Below are positions 24,301 through 36,300 of a stretch of 64,000 nt of DNA, in pieces. The stretch's first letter is position 1. Each line of letters starts with the position of its first letter. A model generated the notes under the pieces. That model was not told where the DNA came from, ran no database searches, and saw only the letters and a list, made by a program, of their open reading frames with translations. The position numbers and the translations under genes were made by a program. The DNA is from Acridotheres tristis (taxonomy: Eukaryota > Chordata > Aves > Passeriformes > Sturnidae): assembly GCA_037013685.1 (NCBI GenBank), contig CM072884.1:496001-560000 (forward strand), read 5' to 3'.

Positions 24301-27300
24301 AAAAAGAGTATGTATTGAAGGGGAACTGCCTCACAATCCATATAAATGAGATGTTATCAACTGTGGAAAATTAGTACAGGAAGTCAAAGGCGTAGAGAGA
24401 AATAGATGGATATTTGGACTATTAATGAGTCCTTTCAGTGGGTTGGGTAAAGAAGTCCTACCAGTAACAAAAGAAGATACTGGCTGGAGGTAATAAAACT
24501 GTTATTGACGCAAGAAAGGCACAAGTGTTCAATAAATCCTTCTGGTCTATACTTAGAAAGGAGCAGGAGGGTGTGCTTACAGTCCCCGGGGCTGATGAAG
24601 CACTTTCCAGCACATTAGTAACCAAGAGGATATTTTAAACAAGACCTACAAGAGATAAACATCTTTTAATCAACCGACCTAGATAATGGTCTGAGAGCTC
24701 TCAGAGAGCTGCCTGAGACCTTTGGCCCCCCGGGATGGTGGTGCTGACACGTGCCAGGAGCTGGGGAGCAGTGCAGGAACACAGGCTGTGCTCCAGCAGG
24801 AATCAGCAGAGCACAAGTTAAGAGCAGTCCACCAGTGCAGAGGCAGGATGGATGGAGCTGGCACAGGGCAATGCCATTTCCTGGCATTCACATCCATCCA
24901 GCAGGCAGGAGCATTCCTGGCAGCATTTGGGATGAGATGGAGCGAGCTGTTGGGGCTGTCAGGCACCTACCACTGTTATTGGTGCTTTAAAGGGGATTTG
25001 GACAAAAGATGGGGAGAGCTAGAGGACAACTGGTCAAAAACATCAGAAAGTCCCTTTTCAAAACTCCTGGTGATCTTCAGACCCCTGAAAGGATGAGGAA
25101 GCCCACACTGCAACTCTTCTGGAGGCCAGTTGTGCACCACCAGCCAGCTGGGTAAAACTTTTGGCTGGGAGTTGGTGCTGGTTTCTCCTCCCAACTCCTG
25201 CTTCGTGGAGGAAACCGTCCTGCCCAGAAATAGCTGAGGCCACGTAGGTATCATGAGCCCATACAAAGGCAGATGGACGAGGTCCAGGTGGGACTTGCAG
25301 CCTCTGTACTCCACACACGCTGCTCTGTTGGTAGAGTGATGGACCATGGAGAGGTGGAATCCATATGTGAGTGAGCTCATGCTCTTTCCCAATAATAACA
25401 CTTCGCTCTGCCAAGCAAAAGAGCTGTGTTGGCCTCGGGGACAAGGGCCTCCCCTGTCCCTGGCTGGCAGGGCTCGGGAGCTCCAGGCAGACGTGAAGCT
25501 TTTGGCCTCGGAGGTGCCGAGGAGGTTTGGGTGCTGCCCCGTGCCAAGGAGCGAGGGCAGGAAGCGGCGGGGCCCAGAGCTCAGAGCTGTCCTCAGCTAC
25601 AAGGTGCCATTGTGAGGGGGCACAGGCAGGGGGGCACAGGCAGGGCAGAGCAGGCAGGGGCAGCATGGAAACATGGTGCCAAGCAGGCCTCCATCTCTGG
25701 AGCTAATGTCTCAGGCTGCTATCCACGTGTGCCCAGTCTCAGCAGCTGGCTGAGCTGTCCCTAGGGAGTGGTGTGAAACATGGACATACCAGGAGACCAG
25801 AATGGTTACACGTGTCCAGCACACACAGGCCAAGGGTCACTGTATCCACACGACCAACATCAAGCATTCCAGCTTTTGGGGCAGAGTATGTCCAATGGAA
25901 ACTCAGGAATGGGGCACTGGGATGCTTCCCTGGGCCACAGAGAAACACAGCACAAATATCTCCTGGACTGGGTGTCCCTGGACTCCTCCAGTCCATAAGA
26001 GCAAAGCTGAAGGTGTGGGGAGAGAGCAAGAAGAGATCAGAGCCACTTGACAGCGTGTTTGCCGTGCTCTGAGCTCCAGAGGACATGCCAGCAGGAGAAT
26101 CCAAATCCACCCATCCCAAAAGTGGGCTGGGGACAACTCATCCCCCTTGCACACACTTGTGCAGCAGCTTTCAAGCTGTAGGTGGACTGGGATGTAAAAG
26201 AAGAGCAAAAGCAAAACCACAGAGTTACCAGAACAATTCTTTTGTTTGTTTTCCATGTGCATTTGGTATGAGAGCAGGGAGGTTTGGAGGAGCAGCCCCA
26301 AGGCCCCTGTCTTGCTTGCCCATGTGCTGTGCCTCCAGATGGTATTGCAGCTCATGGTGAGGTTAGTGGGGCCAAAAGTGGTTTCCAGCTCCATGGTCTG
26401 CATGGAATGCAGGAAAAGAGTGTGGAATGGGGAGTCAGAAAAGCCAGCCTGCTGTCAGCAGGTTTTGATTCACCACGCAAGGGGTGGAGCACCCCGAGAA
26501 AAGCCAGAAAAATTGAACAAAGCTTGGAAAGCATCAGGTTTCCACACACACCTCCTGCTCTGCTGGCTGCTTTCATAAAGGTGCTCACCTTTAATCAGCT
26601 TCCAGTTGTAGATTTCCACCTCTTCTGCCAGCTCCTTCTCGATGGCCATGGTCCTGAGGATGTCCTTGGAGGCCTCGGAGTGCGGCGGCACAAACGTGTA
26701 CACCAGGACACGGCTGGGGCTCCTGCCACACCGGGGCGTGGCCATCTCATCCGTGGGTTTGACTCTGGTGTCTGAGCAAGAGCAAGCACAGAGGTCATTA
26801 AACAGGGGCTGGAAGGACCATCTCAGCACCCAGGTCATGGAAAAGGCATTTGGTGCCATGTGGCACAAACGTGTCTGTCCCATCATCTGATCTCCAGCTC
26901 CAGGACCAGCAGCAAAGCAGAGCTAAATAAAGGACCTGTGGACCCCTCATTTTCACGTTTTTCATTCCCCCAGCCTCTGTGCCAGCAGAGGGGATGGGGA
27001 AGGGGGATTTTGTCCACCTGGATCCCCCATGCTCTCCTCAGTGACCTTGATGCCACCATGGCCACAAAGCCATCCATGGCTGGATTCCCCACTTCCCATT
27101 TCGCTCCTGCTCAGGGAGGAACATCAGGAGAGCAAAGGGACGAGCCCACAGCAGGGGAGCCTGGCTCAGGCCCACAGGTGGGTTCAGCACCAGCCCCAGC
27201 ACCCTCCCCACACGGGGTGTCACCACAAGGACATCCACTCTGGGTCCTACGTGACTTCTTCAGCATTCCTGGTAAAGAAGAGCTGCTAATTTTTCCCTCT

Positions 27301-30300
27301 TTTTTCAAATGTATCTGGAGTAATTAATAATCCCCCGTGGTTTTGGAAGCAGATTTATTGCCTTTGGTTGTGGTCCTTGGAACACAGAGGAGCCCAGCTC
27401 TGCTGAATTTAGCCTTGTTCTCCCAGTCAGTTTGGATGCTGAAGCTTTTTACACTACTCGAAAGAAAGTTTGGCTATAAATAGATGCCTGGGGTTTATTT
27501 TAGTGAGACAGTTATTTTAGGCCTGATTCTGCTCTCCCCCAGGCTTTCTGAGGTGGTCTTGAGCTCTTCTTGTCTGAGAGGGAATGGAAATCCCAATTTT
27601 TTTTACTGGAAAGTAAACCAGAGCACAGGTGCTCAGTTCTGCAGTTCGCAGTGAGGCAGAGGGGATGACACAGCCCAGCACCCTCACCTGTCCCAGGGAG
27701 GGGTCAGGGAGCAGGGAAACCTGTCCCAGAGCCTTAGCCTTCACCTGCTCCAGGGCATTGACCCAAGCATGGGCTTGTTAAAGCTGGAAAAGCCCTTCAA
27801 GATCTTGGAGTCTGTGATTAAAGCCCCGCCTTCACAGCAGGAAAGGAACCCCTGGAATTCAACAGGAATTTAACAACCAACGAGCATCACACCAGAGCCA
27901 CTGGAGTGCCCAGAGCATGGAGGAGGAGGAGCAGGGACACAGAGGTCGTGGTCCCCAGCTCTGCCCACAGCAGTGTTCCCCCCATCCAAACAACACAGCA
28001 CAGCAATTCCCAGGATTGGGGTCCCTCTAGCAGAATCACTGAGCATTCCTCACTTACTGGGTACAGAGGAGGAAGATAAGGACAGTCACAGAAAGCACCT
28101 GGAAAAAGAGCCTGGGCAAAGCCTCCACACAGTGAAGGAAAGGGCAAGGATGTAGCTTGGCTGAGCAATATGTGTGTGTGTGATCACTATCTGTGAGAAC
28201 TGGAAAGCAGGAACAAAATCGTTTTGGCTGCATCAGGGTGCTTAATTGGAAAGAAAATGAAGTCTGAACAGCAGAGAGATGCAAGCAGGGAAAGTTGTCG
28301 GATTTAAACCAGAGAGACCCACTAGAGTGGGAATGCAAGACTGGAAGGGTTCTGCTCAGTCATCACATCCCATTCCCACCAGGCACCACATCATAAATCC
28401 TGCTCATAAACATATCAAAAACCTTATTAAAACAAGCTGAGCTTCTGCCCTTCACTCCCCTGGGGAGGCCATCCCAGAACCTCTCCTCTCAGGGGCTGGA
28501 AAACCTTGAAAATCTCAGCTCAGATGACTTTGCAGCCATTCCAAAAGATGGCAGTGCCCTTTGCTTGTTCTCCTGGCTGAGACCCCTCCACAGAAACCAC
28601 TGGAAGATGAGGTCAGAGGGGATCACTTCTGCACCTGCAGCCAGGCTCAGACACTCAGGTACCTTCAGTCTCCCTAGGGCAGCAGTGGGTGGTCCACCAG
28701 CTGAACATCTCCTGATAAATGTCAGTACAGACAGCTATCATCCACAAAACATTCTCCACTGCGAGCAGGAGATGTCACGCCCTGCCACAGCTTTGCCAGG
28801 TCTGTGGCTTAAGGCAAACAGCTTTCCAAAAACCAGGGAGCTGAGAGACCCAAAACACACTGAACAGAGAAGGAAAAGAGGTCCTCTCCACCATGGAATC
28901 AAAGAATCATTCCATTTGGAAAAGACTTTTGAGATCATCAAGTCCAACTGTTCCCCCTGCACTGCCAAGGCACTGCTGGCCCATGTCCCCAAGTGCCACA
29001 GAGCTCTTAAATCTCTCTGGTGATGGGGACTCACCACTGCCCTGGGCAGCTGTACCAGGGCTGGACAACCCTCTGGGGGAAGAAATTTTCTGTGACATCC
29101 AAACCAAGCATCCCCTAGCACAACCGGAGGCCGTTCCCTCGCCTCCTGTCCCCGTTCCCTGGGAGCAGAACCCGACCCCCCCGGCTGTCCCCTCCTGTCA
29201 GGGAGTTGTGCAGAGCCACAAGGTCCCCCCCGAGCCTCCTTTTCTCCAGGCTGAGCCCCTTTCCAGCTCCCTCAGCCCCTCCTGGGGCTCCAGCCCCTTT
29301 CCATATTCCAGCCCCAGCCCAGTTCTTCCTGGACCACCCTAAAATCTGTGTTCAACCTCCCCTTACAGAGATGGGGGGTTCCAGTTCCAACAAACCATGA
29401 GTACCACAGACAGCCCCTCTCCTGGGAAGTGTTCTTGCTCCTCCCTTCACTCCTACACCTCAGCTGTCACAATTTAACCCTCGACTTTTTGTCCCACCTG
29501 GAGGTTTGGAGGACAGACTGAAAACGTCTTCCATCTGAGCACTCTCAGCGTGTCCTGCCTCAAGCATCTTTCTCCAGACTTCATCCTCCCAACAGATGGA
29601 ACCTTTTGGGGGTCGGTGCATCTTCCTTACCTCGGGAAAGTCCTGCTGCCCTCCAAGGCAAGCCAACCCTTCCATCAGTGCTTGCCCTGCTGAACGTGTC
29701 TGGTGTGAATTCCAGCCACCAGCAATCTGAATCCCTACACATCTGTCAGCCTGAGGCTTTAAACTAAGGTTAAGGAACAGGTAGGATCTCACCTACCTGG
29801 ACATACTTTACAGCATTTGCCATCTACTTTTTCTGGATATTCACACGGATACTCCTTGGGGCAAGTGATCTTCTGGCAGTCCTGGACGCCGTCCCTGCAG
29901 GTGCAGAGGATGCAGGGCAGGAGGCCGTAGAGCCGGAACACCGGGTGCCACACCTCCCCGTGGGAGTAGGTCTTGCCATTGTAAACACAGGCTGCAGAGA
30001 GAGAAAAGAGCTGCTTGTGGGATTACATCCTCCTCCTGTGTGTAAACCCAAGGTGGAGTGCCTGCCTTTCAGCCCCTCAGACACGGCTGGTCCTGCTGTG
30101 AGGAGGAACGAGCTCCTCTGGCAGCGGATCCGGCAGCAGCGGCACCGGGATGTCACCGCCACCACCCCCAGGAGGTGCCATGGGACACAGGGAACAGGCG
30201 CCACGACATGGCTCTGCTGGGCTGGACCACCCTGCTGGGGATGCTGGGGACAGGGGCAAGCGTGGGCAGGAGCTCACCTGCCTCCCAACCTCTGGAAGGC

Positions 30301-33300
30301 CAGGGTCCCTGCGAGGCTGTCACAGGAATGAAGCACAGTGAAGAGTGCCACCTGCTGACTCCTCCATGGAAATTTCTGGAGGTCCCAAAATTTCCTCCAG
30401 GCCTTCATCTCCGAGGACTGCAAAGAGCCCTTGCGAAGGCACAATGGTGGGAGAGTGGCCAAGAGGAGAAAGGACCTGTTGTTCCCTGCTTTGGATCAAG
30501 GGCTTGCCTCCTCAGCTCACTTTGCTACTCTCTCCTCCAGGAGGAACACCTGGCACAGCACTGGGTCAGACCCAGCACTTCCACAAGGAGGAATATCCTG
30601 TCCTTCTGTGGCACTGTCCTGGAAGGTCCATGTGGAGTCTTCCAGCTGAGCTCCTTCCTTGCCAAGTCCCAGATCTCCAAAACTTTCTAAGGACCAGTCT
30701 TCTTCCAACCCGTTTTGGAGAGCAGTAGGTTCGTGCAATCAGGAGATTGTGGCCATGAGGACTGAGATACCTGCTCGAGGCTGGCTGTGTAAGGGTGGGG
30801 AGAAGGACTTGCTGGTGGAAACCTGTCTCTGAATTAGATTCCCTGAAGAATTCCAAGCTCTGGAGAAGCCACTTTAAGTCACACACAGACTGCCTGGTCT
30901 CTCCATCCCTTACCTTTCTTGTGCTTCTCTTTCAAGACGATCTTCACAGTGGTGCCTCCCGTTCCCTTGGGTTTGAAGCTCCTGGGAATTAACTCCAGGG
31001 AAGAACTGAGAACAGTGGCCACGGTGGCTCCAGGTGGTTTCCTCCCCACCACCTCTCCCAAGCACTGGTCTTGTGAGTGTCTCTGTGAGCAGCCAGAGAA
31101 AAGAGGGGATTCAGACCCTGGCAGTTGAGCTGTTCTCACTCCAAAGCATGCTGGAAAAAGCCATGCAGTGTCCTGCACACCTTCCATCAGGAGTGGAAGG
31201 GGCAGAGACCACAGGGATAAGCAATGACCCACAAGCCATATAAAGCACAGAAATACTAAGGTTGACTAAGTCCTCTGATATCACAGAGCCCAGCCATTCC
31301 CTCAGTGCTGCCAAGGCCACCACTATCCCATGTCCCCAAGTGCCACATCCACAGAGCTTTTAAATCCCTCTGGGGATGGGGACTCACCACTGCCCTGGGC
31401 AGCTGTGCTAGGGCTGGACAACCCTTTGGGGGAAGAAGCTTCCCTAATATCCAACCTAAACCTCCCCCAGAGTCTGACCCCAACCTGGCTGTCCCCTCCT
31501 GTCAGGGAGTTGTGCAGAGCCACAAGGGCCCCCCTGAGCCTTCTTTTCTCCAGGCTGAGCCCCGTCCCAGCTCCCTCAGCCATTCCTGAGGCTCCAGCCC
31601 CTTCCCCATCTTGCTTCTGCCACCTCCCAAGGGGTGCTGAGCAGTCAGTGTCAGTGCCCCACACTGGTGTCCTCCTCATGTGGGTCACCCTCACTGGGGC
31701 AGCACCTTTCCCTACTCAAGCTCAACCCAATGCCCTCAGAGAACACACTGGAAATGGGAATGGGAAATGGGCTGGTCTTCCCTAGATGGGAAAATGAGGA
31801 TTGGCATCTGTGTGGCTCAGACAGCATCAGAAAGGTGAGGATGGGCCATATCCTGCTCTCTCACCTGGTAGGCACCAGGGGCTGCCAGCCAGCAGGACTG
31901 GAACGCCAGGAACATCCTAGGAACATCCCAGGAACATCCTAGGCTTCCAAGAGCACAGTGCTGGGACAAGACACGCAGCACAAAGGGTCCCCTTGTGTCT
32001 ATTTTGGAGGTTTTATAGGTGGTGGAGCAGTATGGAAAAGGGCAGAGCCAGGAGCTAAGTGATCTAATCCCACAGACCTGGCATGGGCTGCCCAGCTCTG
32101 AAATGTCGCCGTGAAGGAACCCTCAGCAGCCGAGGAGTCACTTTTTCCCTGCTGGGGCTGCTGATACAAACAGCCTGGGGAAGGCAGAGTGGTGGCCAGA
32201 TCCAGCACTGCCCTCTTGGTGGGAGGCAGGACACCTTGATCCCCAAGGAGAGAGGAGACACCTTCTCCTGGAGGAAAAACCCTCCCAAGAGAGTTTTGGG
32301 CTTCTGACTCTATGGATAGGGGTCGGGGCTGGCTGCTGGTCACCTCTGGGTCTGTCCTGACAATGTCCTTTGGCTGTTTAACACTGGCCAACAAGGAGGA
32401 GAAGTGTCCCAGATTTCCACTTCCTGCAGGTCTTTTGCTCTTCCAAAGATGTCATAGAATCATAGAATGGGAATAATTTGATTTAGGTTGGAAAAATTCT
32501 GTAAGGTCATCGAGTGCAGCCCTTTACCTGACACTGCCAGGTCCACCACTAAACCACATCCCTGAGATGCTGCTGAGGGACAGTAGAAGAGTCTTTTCCT
32601 GGTCTCACCTAGGCTGATCTCTCTCAGCTAGATTCAGCTCCATGGCACGATTCACCTGCACACCAGGTGCCCATGGTTCTGCTGTGCAAGGACCTGAGTG
32701 TCCTCCTAAAGCTGCTGGGGCTGATTTCTCTGCAGAGGACAATGTGCAAGGGCTTCCTGGGAGCTGTTCAGGGCGCTGTGCTACAAGCAAGAAGTGGAGT
32801 TTTAAAATGCAAATGTCACGTACAACACCTCTGTTTAACTGCAGGGGTTCCTCTTCTGTGGACTTCTCAAAGGAGCCATCTGCAAGGGAAAAACATTGTC
32901 CTGGAAGATGCTGGGGGCTGAATGGAGGTTTGCTCTCTGTCAGCTCTCTGTCAGCTCTCCTCCATGTGCAGGAGCTTTACACTTACAATTCATATTACCC
33001 AAGGAAAACCCAAGCCCTCAGCTTTTGCTTCCTGGTGCAACCAAGCAGCCTGATTTACAGCCCAGGCTTCCAAAATCCTGCTAAAGTGGCTTGAAATGGC
33101 TCCTACAGTCAGGTGACAATCAGCTGGAGTCTCCCAGCCCTCAGTCCCAGCCCATTACCTTTGCAGATCTGGCAGCAGGAATCTGGCACAGTTAGGGGAG
33201 AGGAGCACAGCAGCTCGGGGCAGGTCACCAAGCCACAGTAAATCTGGCCTTCCTAGGAGGGCAGGAGGAAAAAAACCATTGTCAGTGCTATAGAGAGCTG

Positions 33301-36300
33301 TATGTCCCCCATGCAGGGCTGCCAGCACTTCAAACTGCACAGTTACCAACAATCACTGGGAAGTTCTTCCCAGTGAGGGAGGTGAGGCCCTGGCACAGGG
33401 TGCCCAGAGAAGCTGTGGCTGCTCCATCCCTGGAAGTGTCCAAGGCCAGGTCGGGTGGGGTATGGAGCCACCTGGGACAGTGGAAGGTGTCCCTGCCCAG
33501 GTGGGACTGAAGGAGCTTTAAGGTCCCTTTCAAACCCAAGCCAAAAACTTTTCCAAATTTGCACCAGTTTGTTGCAGGAATAAGTTTTTGCTGCTTTGCC
33601 AAAGGGTAAAAAAAAGGATGTTCAGCTGCCAGACCTCGATAGCAAGGTTGTCTTCTCCATGCAGCAATTCTCTCTGGGGTATCCACAAGCTCCCAGTCAA
33701 CCAAGACCAAGAGGTCAGCCAAGGATATCCATAGAAAACCAAACCACAGCTGCCTCTTCTCCCATGAGGAAGCCAAACCGCTGTGTGAGGAGCATGAAGA
33801 GAGTGAGGGAAGTTTGGTGGGTGACAGGATCTGGCAGAGGTCACTGCATGTCAAATCCTGCTCTCCACCTGGCGAGTCCAGACCTGCCTCTTCCTTCCTT
33901 CTCCTTCTGCCCAGCAGCTCTCAGCAATGACCTGGCCCAGGCAGGAAAGAGCCAGTGCCACAAAAAGCAGGATTTATCCCAGAGGCTCTGGTCTTGGGGC
34001 AGTTTTCAGAGGGTTAGACCAGCTGTTCACGCAGCTGTTCTAGCAGCTGACAACATCAGACACAGCCCAGGGACATCCCCCTTTTGAAGGCTCCACAGCC
34101 AGCCCTTTATTTTCCCCTTTGTATCCAAGGCATTGCCCTGACAAATAAACAGAGCCCGAGTGACAGGGAGGGACATGGAGCCCCACGGGCTCCTGGGGAC
34201 AGTGGTGGATCAGCACACACAGCTGGATTGGAGGGCTCCTTCCCAGTGTTTCCCACCATCCAGCTGGGGTCCCTAAGAGATGAGCCAGCCTCGAAAGCTG
34301 CATCATTTCTACATGTCAGTTATTCCTCTTGCCACCCAGCTCTGAGGTGGGTGCTCAGACCAGCTATTCCAGGATCACAGATACTTCCCTGTCCAGCATC
34401 AGCTGATGTAACCTCCGTGTGTGCTCTTGGCATGACAGAGGGAGGTGGTTTGGGCTCTTTTGCCCCTTTTATATTTCCTGGCCAAACTTGGTCCCCGCTT
34501 TGCTGCAAGCAAAGCACACAGTGGCTCTGATGGGTGGTGAAAGCCACACCTGTACCTATCTCCTGTTCCATGGCAGAGGCAGCAGAGGGAATGAGCCATT
34601 CCCTGCCATGTCCAAGTGCAGTGTCAGCACCTTCAATCCCCTTTCCTCATTCCATCTCAAGGAGGAGGAGCTGCTCCATTTATCTCCTGGCACTCCACAC
34701 ACCTTCCCATGGCCTCTGGCCAGGCTGCCTCACACATCCCAAGCAAAGTGTCAGAGCTCTGCTTTTGATGGATTTTCACAGGATCCCAACCCGTGGGAAA
34801 GGGCTGGCAACCTGGTGTGCTGCAAGGTGTCCCTACCCATGGCAGGGGATGGAACCAGAAAAGCTTTAAGGTCCCTTCCAACCGAAGCCATTTTCTGAAT
34901 CTATGGATCTATAGCTGATAACCCAACCCCAATGACGAACCATCCCCCCAGGGCTGGTTCTGCCAGGTCTCCTGTGGTTTTTGAGCTGGTGGGACCGTGT
35001 TGGGGTGAAGGAGAGCCCCAGGTGGCAGGGTGGCTTACAGAGCAGCTGCACTGCACACACTGGTTGGGCTGGCGGCCGGGGAAGAGCTCGCTGCTGCTGA
35101 ACATCTCTCCCTGCTGGTACGTGGTGCCGTTGTACTGGCAGGACCTGGCGGGGGCACGGAGCCCAGACGGAGATTGTGGCTCTGGAAAAGAGGATGAGAC
35201 AAGAGCAGGATGAGAGCCAGCCCTTGCCCGGCCCCAGGGCAGCACTGGTGGCCCAGCAGCCCAACCCCAAAGAGCCATCAGCCCTTACACAGCACGGGCA
35301 CTGTGAAGTGGCCAGGGCCCTGCATGGCTGGTCACTGATCCAGCGTCCAACAGCTTTGGGAGAACGGGGCTGCACTGAGCTCAGCACAGAGGGAAAACCT
35401 GGAAGTCTGACCTCACCAGGTTCTTAACAAAATTCTTGGGTTTTTCCCTCCCCTGGTTGTAACAATTGTCAAATTCAGATGGAGTCAGGAAAAAAGGGCC
35501 TGTCTCATGGGTAGTTAGCAAAAAATGAAAATTAATGAGTTTTTCTCCCTTTTTTTTTTTTCCTAATTTCTCAAATCACTGATGGTTTTTGACTAGCTCT
35601 GCCAGCACTCAGGTAGGGAAGGTTTTGGGACTAAATCTTGAGGTAATCTGTGGGGGTGAAATGAACATATTGAGGTAAAATGAGGTGATCAGTAGCAGCA
35701 AGGTAGGAAAAGTTTTGGGGCTAAAACTTTAGATAGTCTCCAGTGCAGAGAAGGAAGTTGTTTAAAAACTTTTTTTTTCTTTTTAAATCCAAGACACTTT
35801 GCTGGCAAATGATCAGAATAAATTGCCAGCTTCTGTTTTGTCCCCGAAGTGTGAACTGACATTTTGTCCCTACAAAGCTCTTGGGATGTGGGGCAGAAGG
35901 TGGCCTGGCAAAGAGCCCTTTTCCATCCAAATGAGACTTTTGGAGGGAAAAAGCAGCCAGAGCTCTGTGGCCAGGGCCAGACCTGGCATTGCTGCGTTGC
36001 CACAAGTGGCAGCAGTGGAGGCACTGCCCTGTAGGACCGTGGCCACCTTGTCACCCCACCCCTGAGGAATGGCCACATACCAGGACACCTTGGGCAGCAC
36101 TGCTGGGGGTCCGTGACGGGGCTGGCACACGGCAGAGCTGGGCACTGGATCCTGTAGCACCTGATGTTGGTGTTCTGGGGACAGAAAGATGGGTTTGTTT
36201 AGTCCACAGGGAACGTTCAGTTCACTGTTCAGCCCTGCTAGAGGAGGAACACAACACTATCACAGCGAATCGTGCTGGCTGTAACCCAGCAGGGATGTCT

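Larger units (their letters stand above)
23259..26588 (-). other. CHRDL2 intron 9
   Basis: 3.3 kb intron. It holds a sense CR1 copy just after exon 10 (23425-23662), an AT-rich unclassified block around 24290-24680, and unique sequence. Confidence 0.8.
31083..32823 (-). other. CHRDL2 intron 6
   Basis: 1.7 kb intron with two antisense CR1 fragments (31255-31640, 32452-32560) and a short GGAACATCC tandem around 31910-31940. Confidence 0.8.
33253..35038 (-). other. CHRDL2 intron 4
   Basis: 1.8 kb intron with two sense-strand CR1 pieces (33350-33545, 34790-34915); the rest is unique. Confidence 0.8.

Noticed and set aside
32605..32790. Candidate for the acidic CHRDL2 exon starting after CTCTGCAG near 32740
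   Set aside because: Gives no similarity to the family; the exon at 32824-32879 has the right length, phases, splice sites and acidic content.
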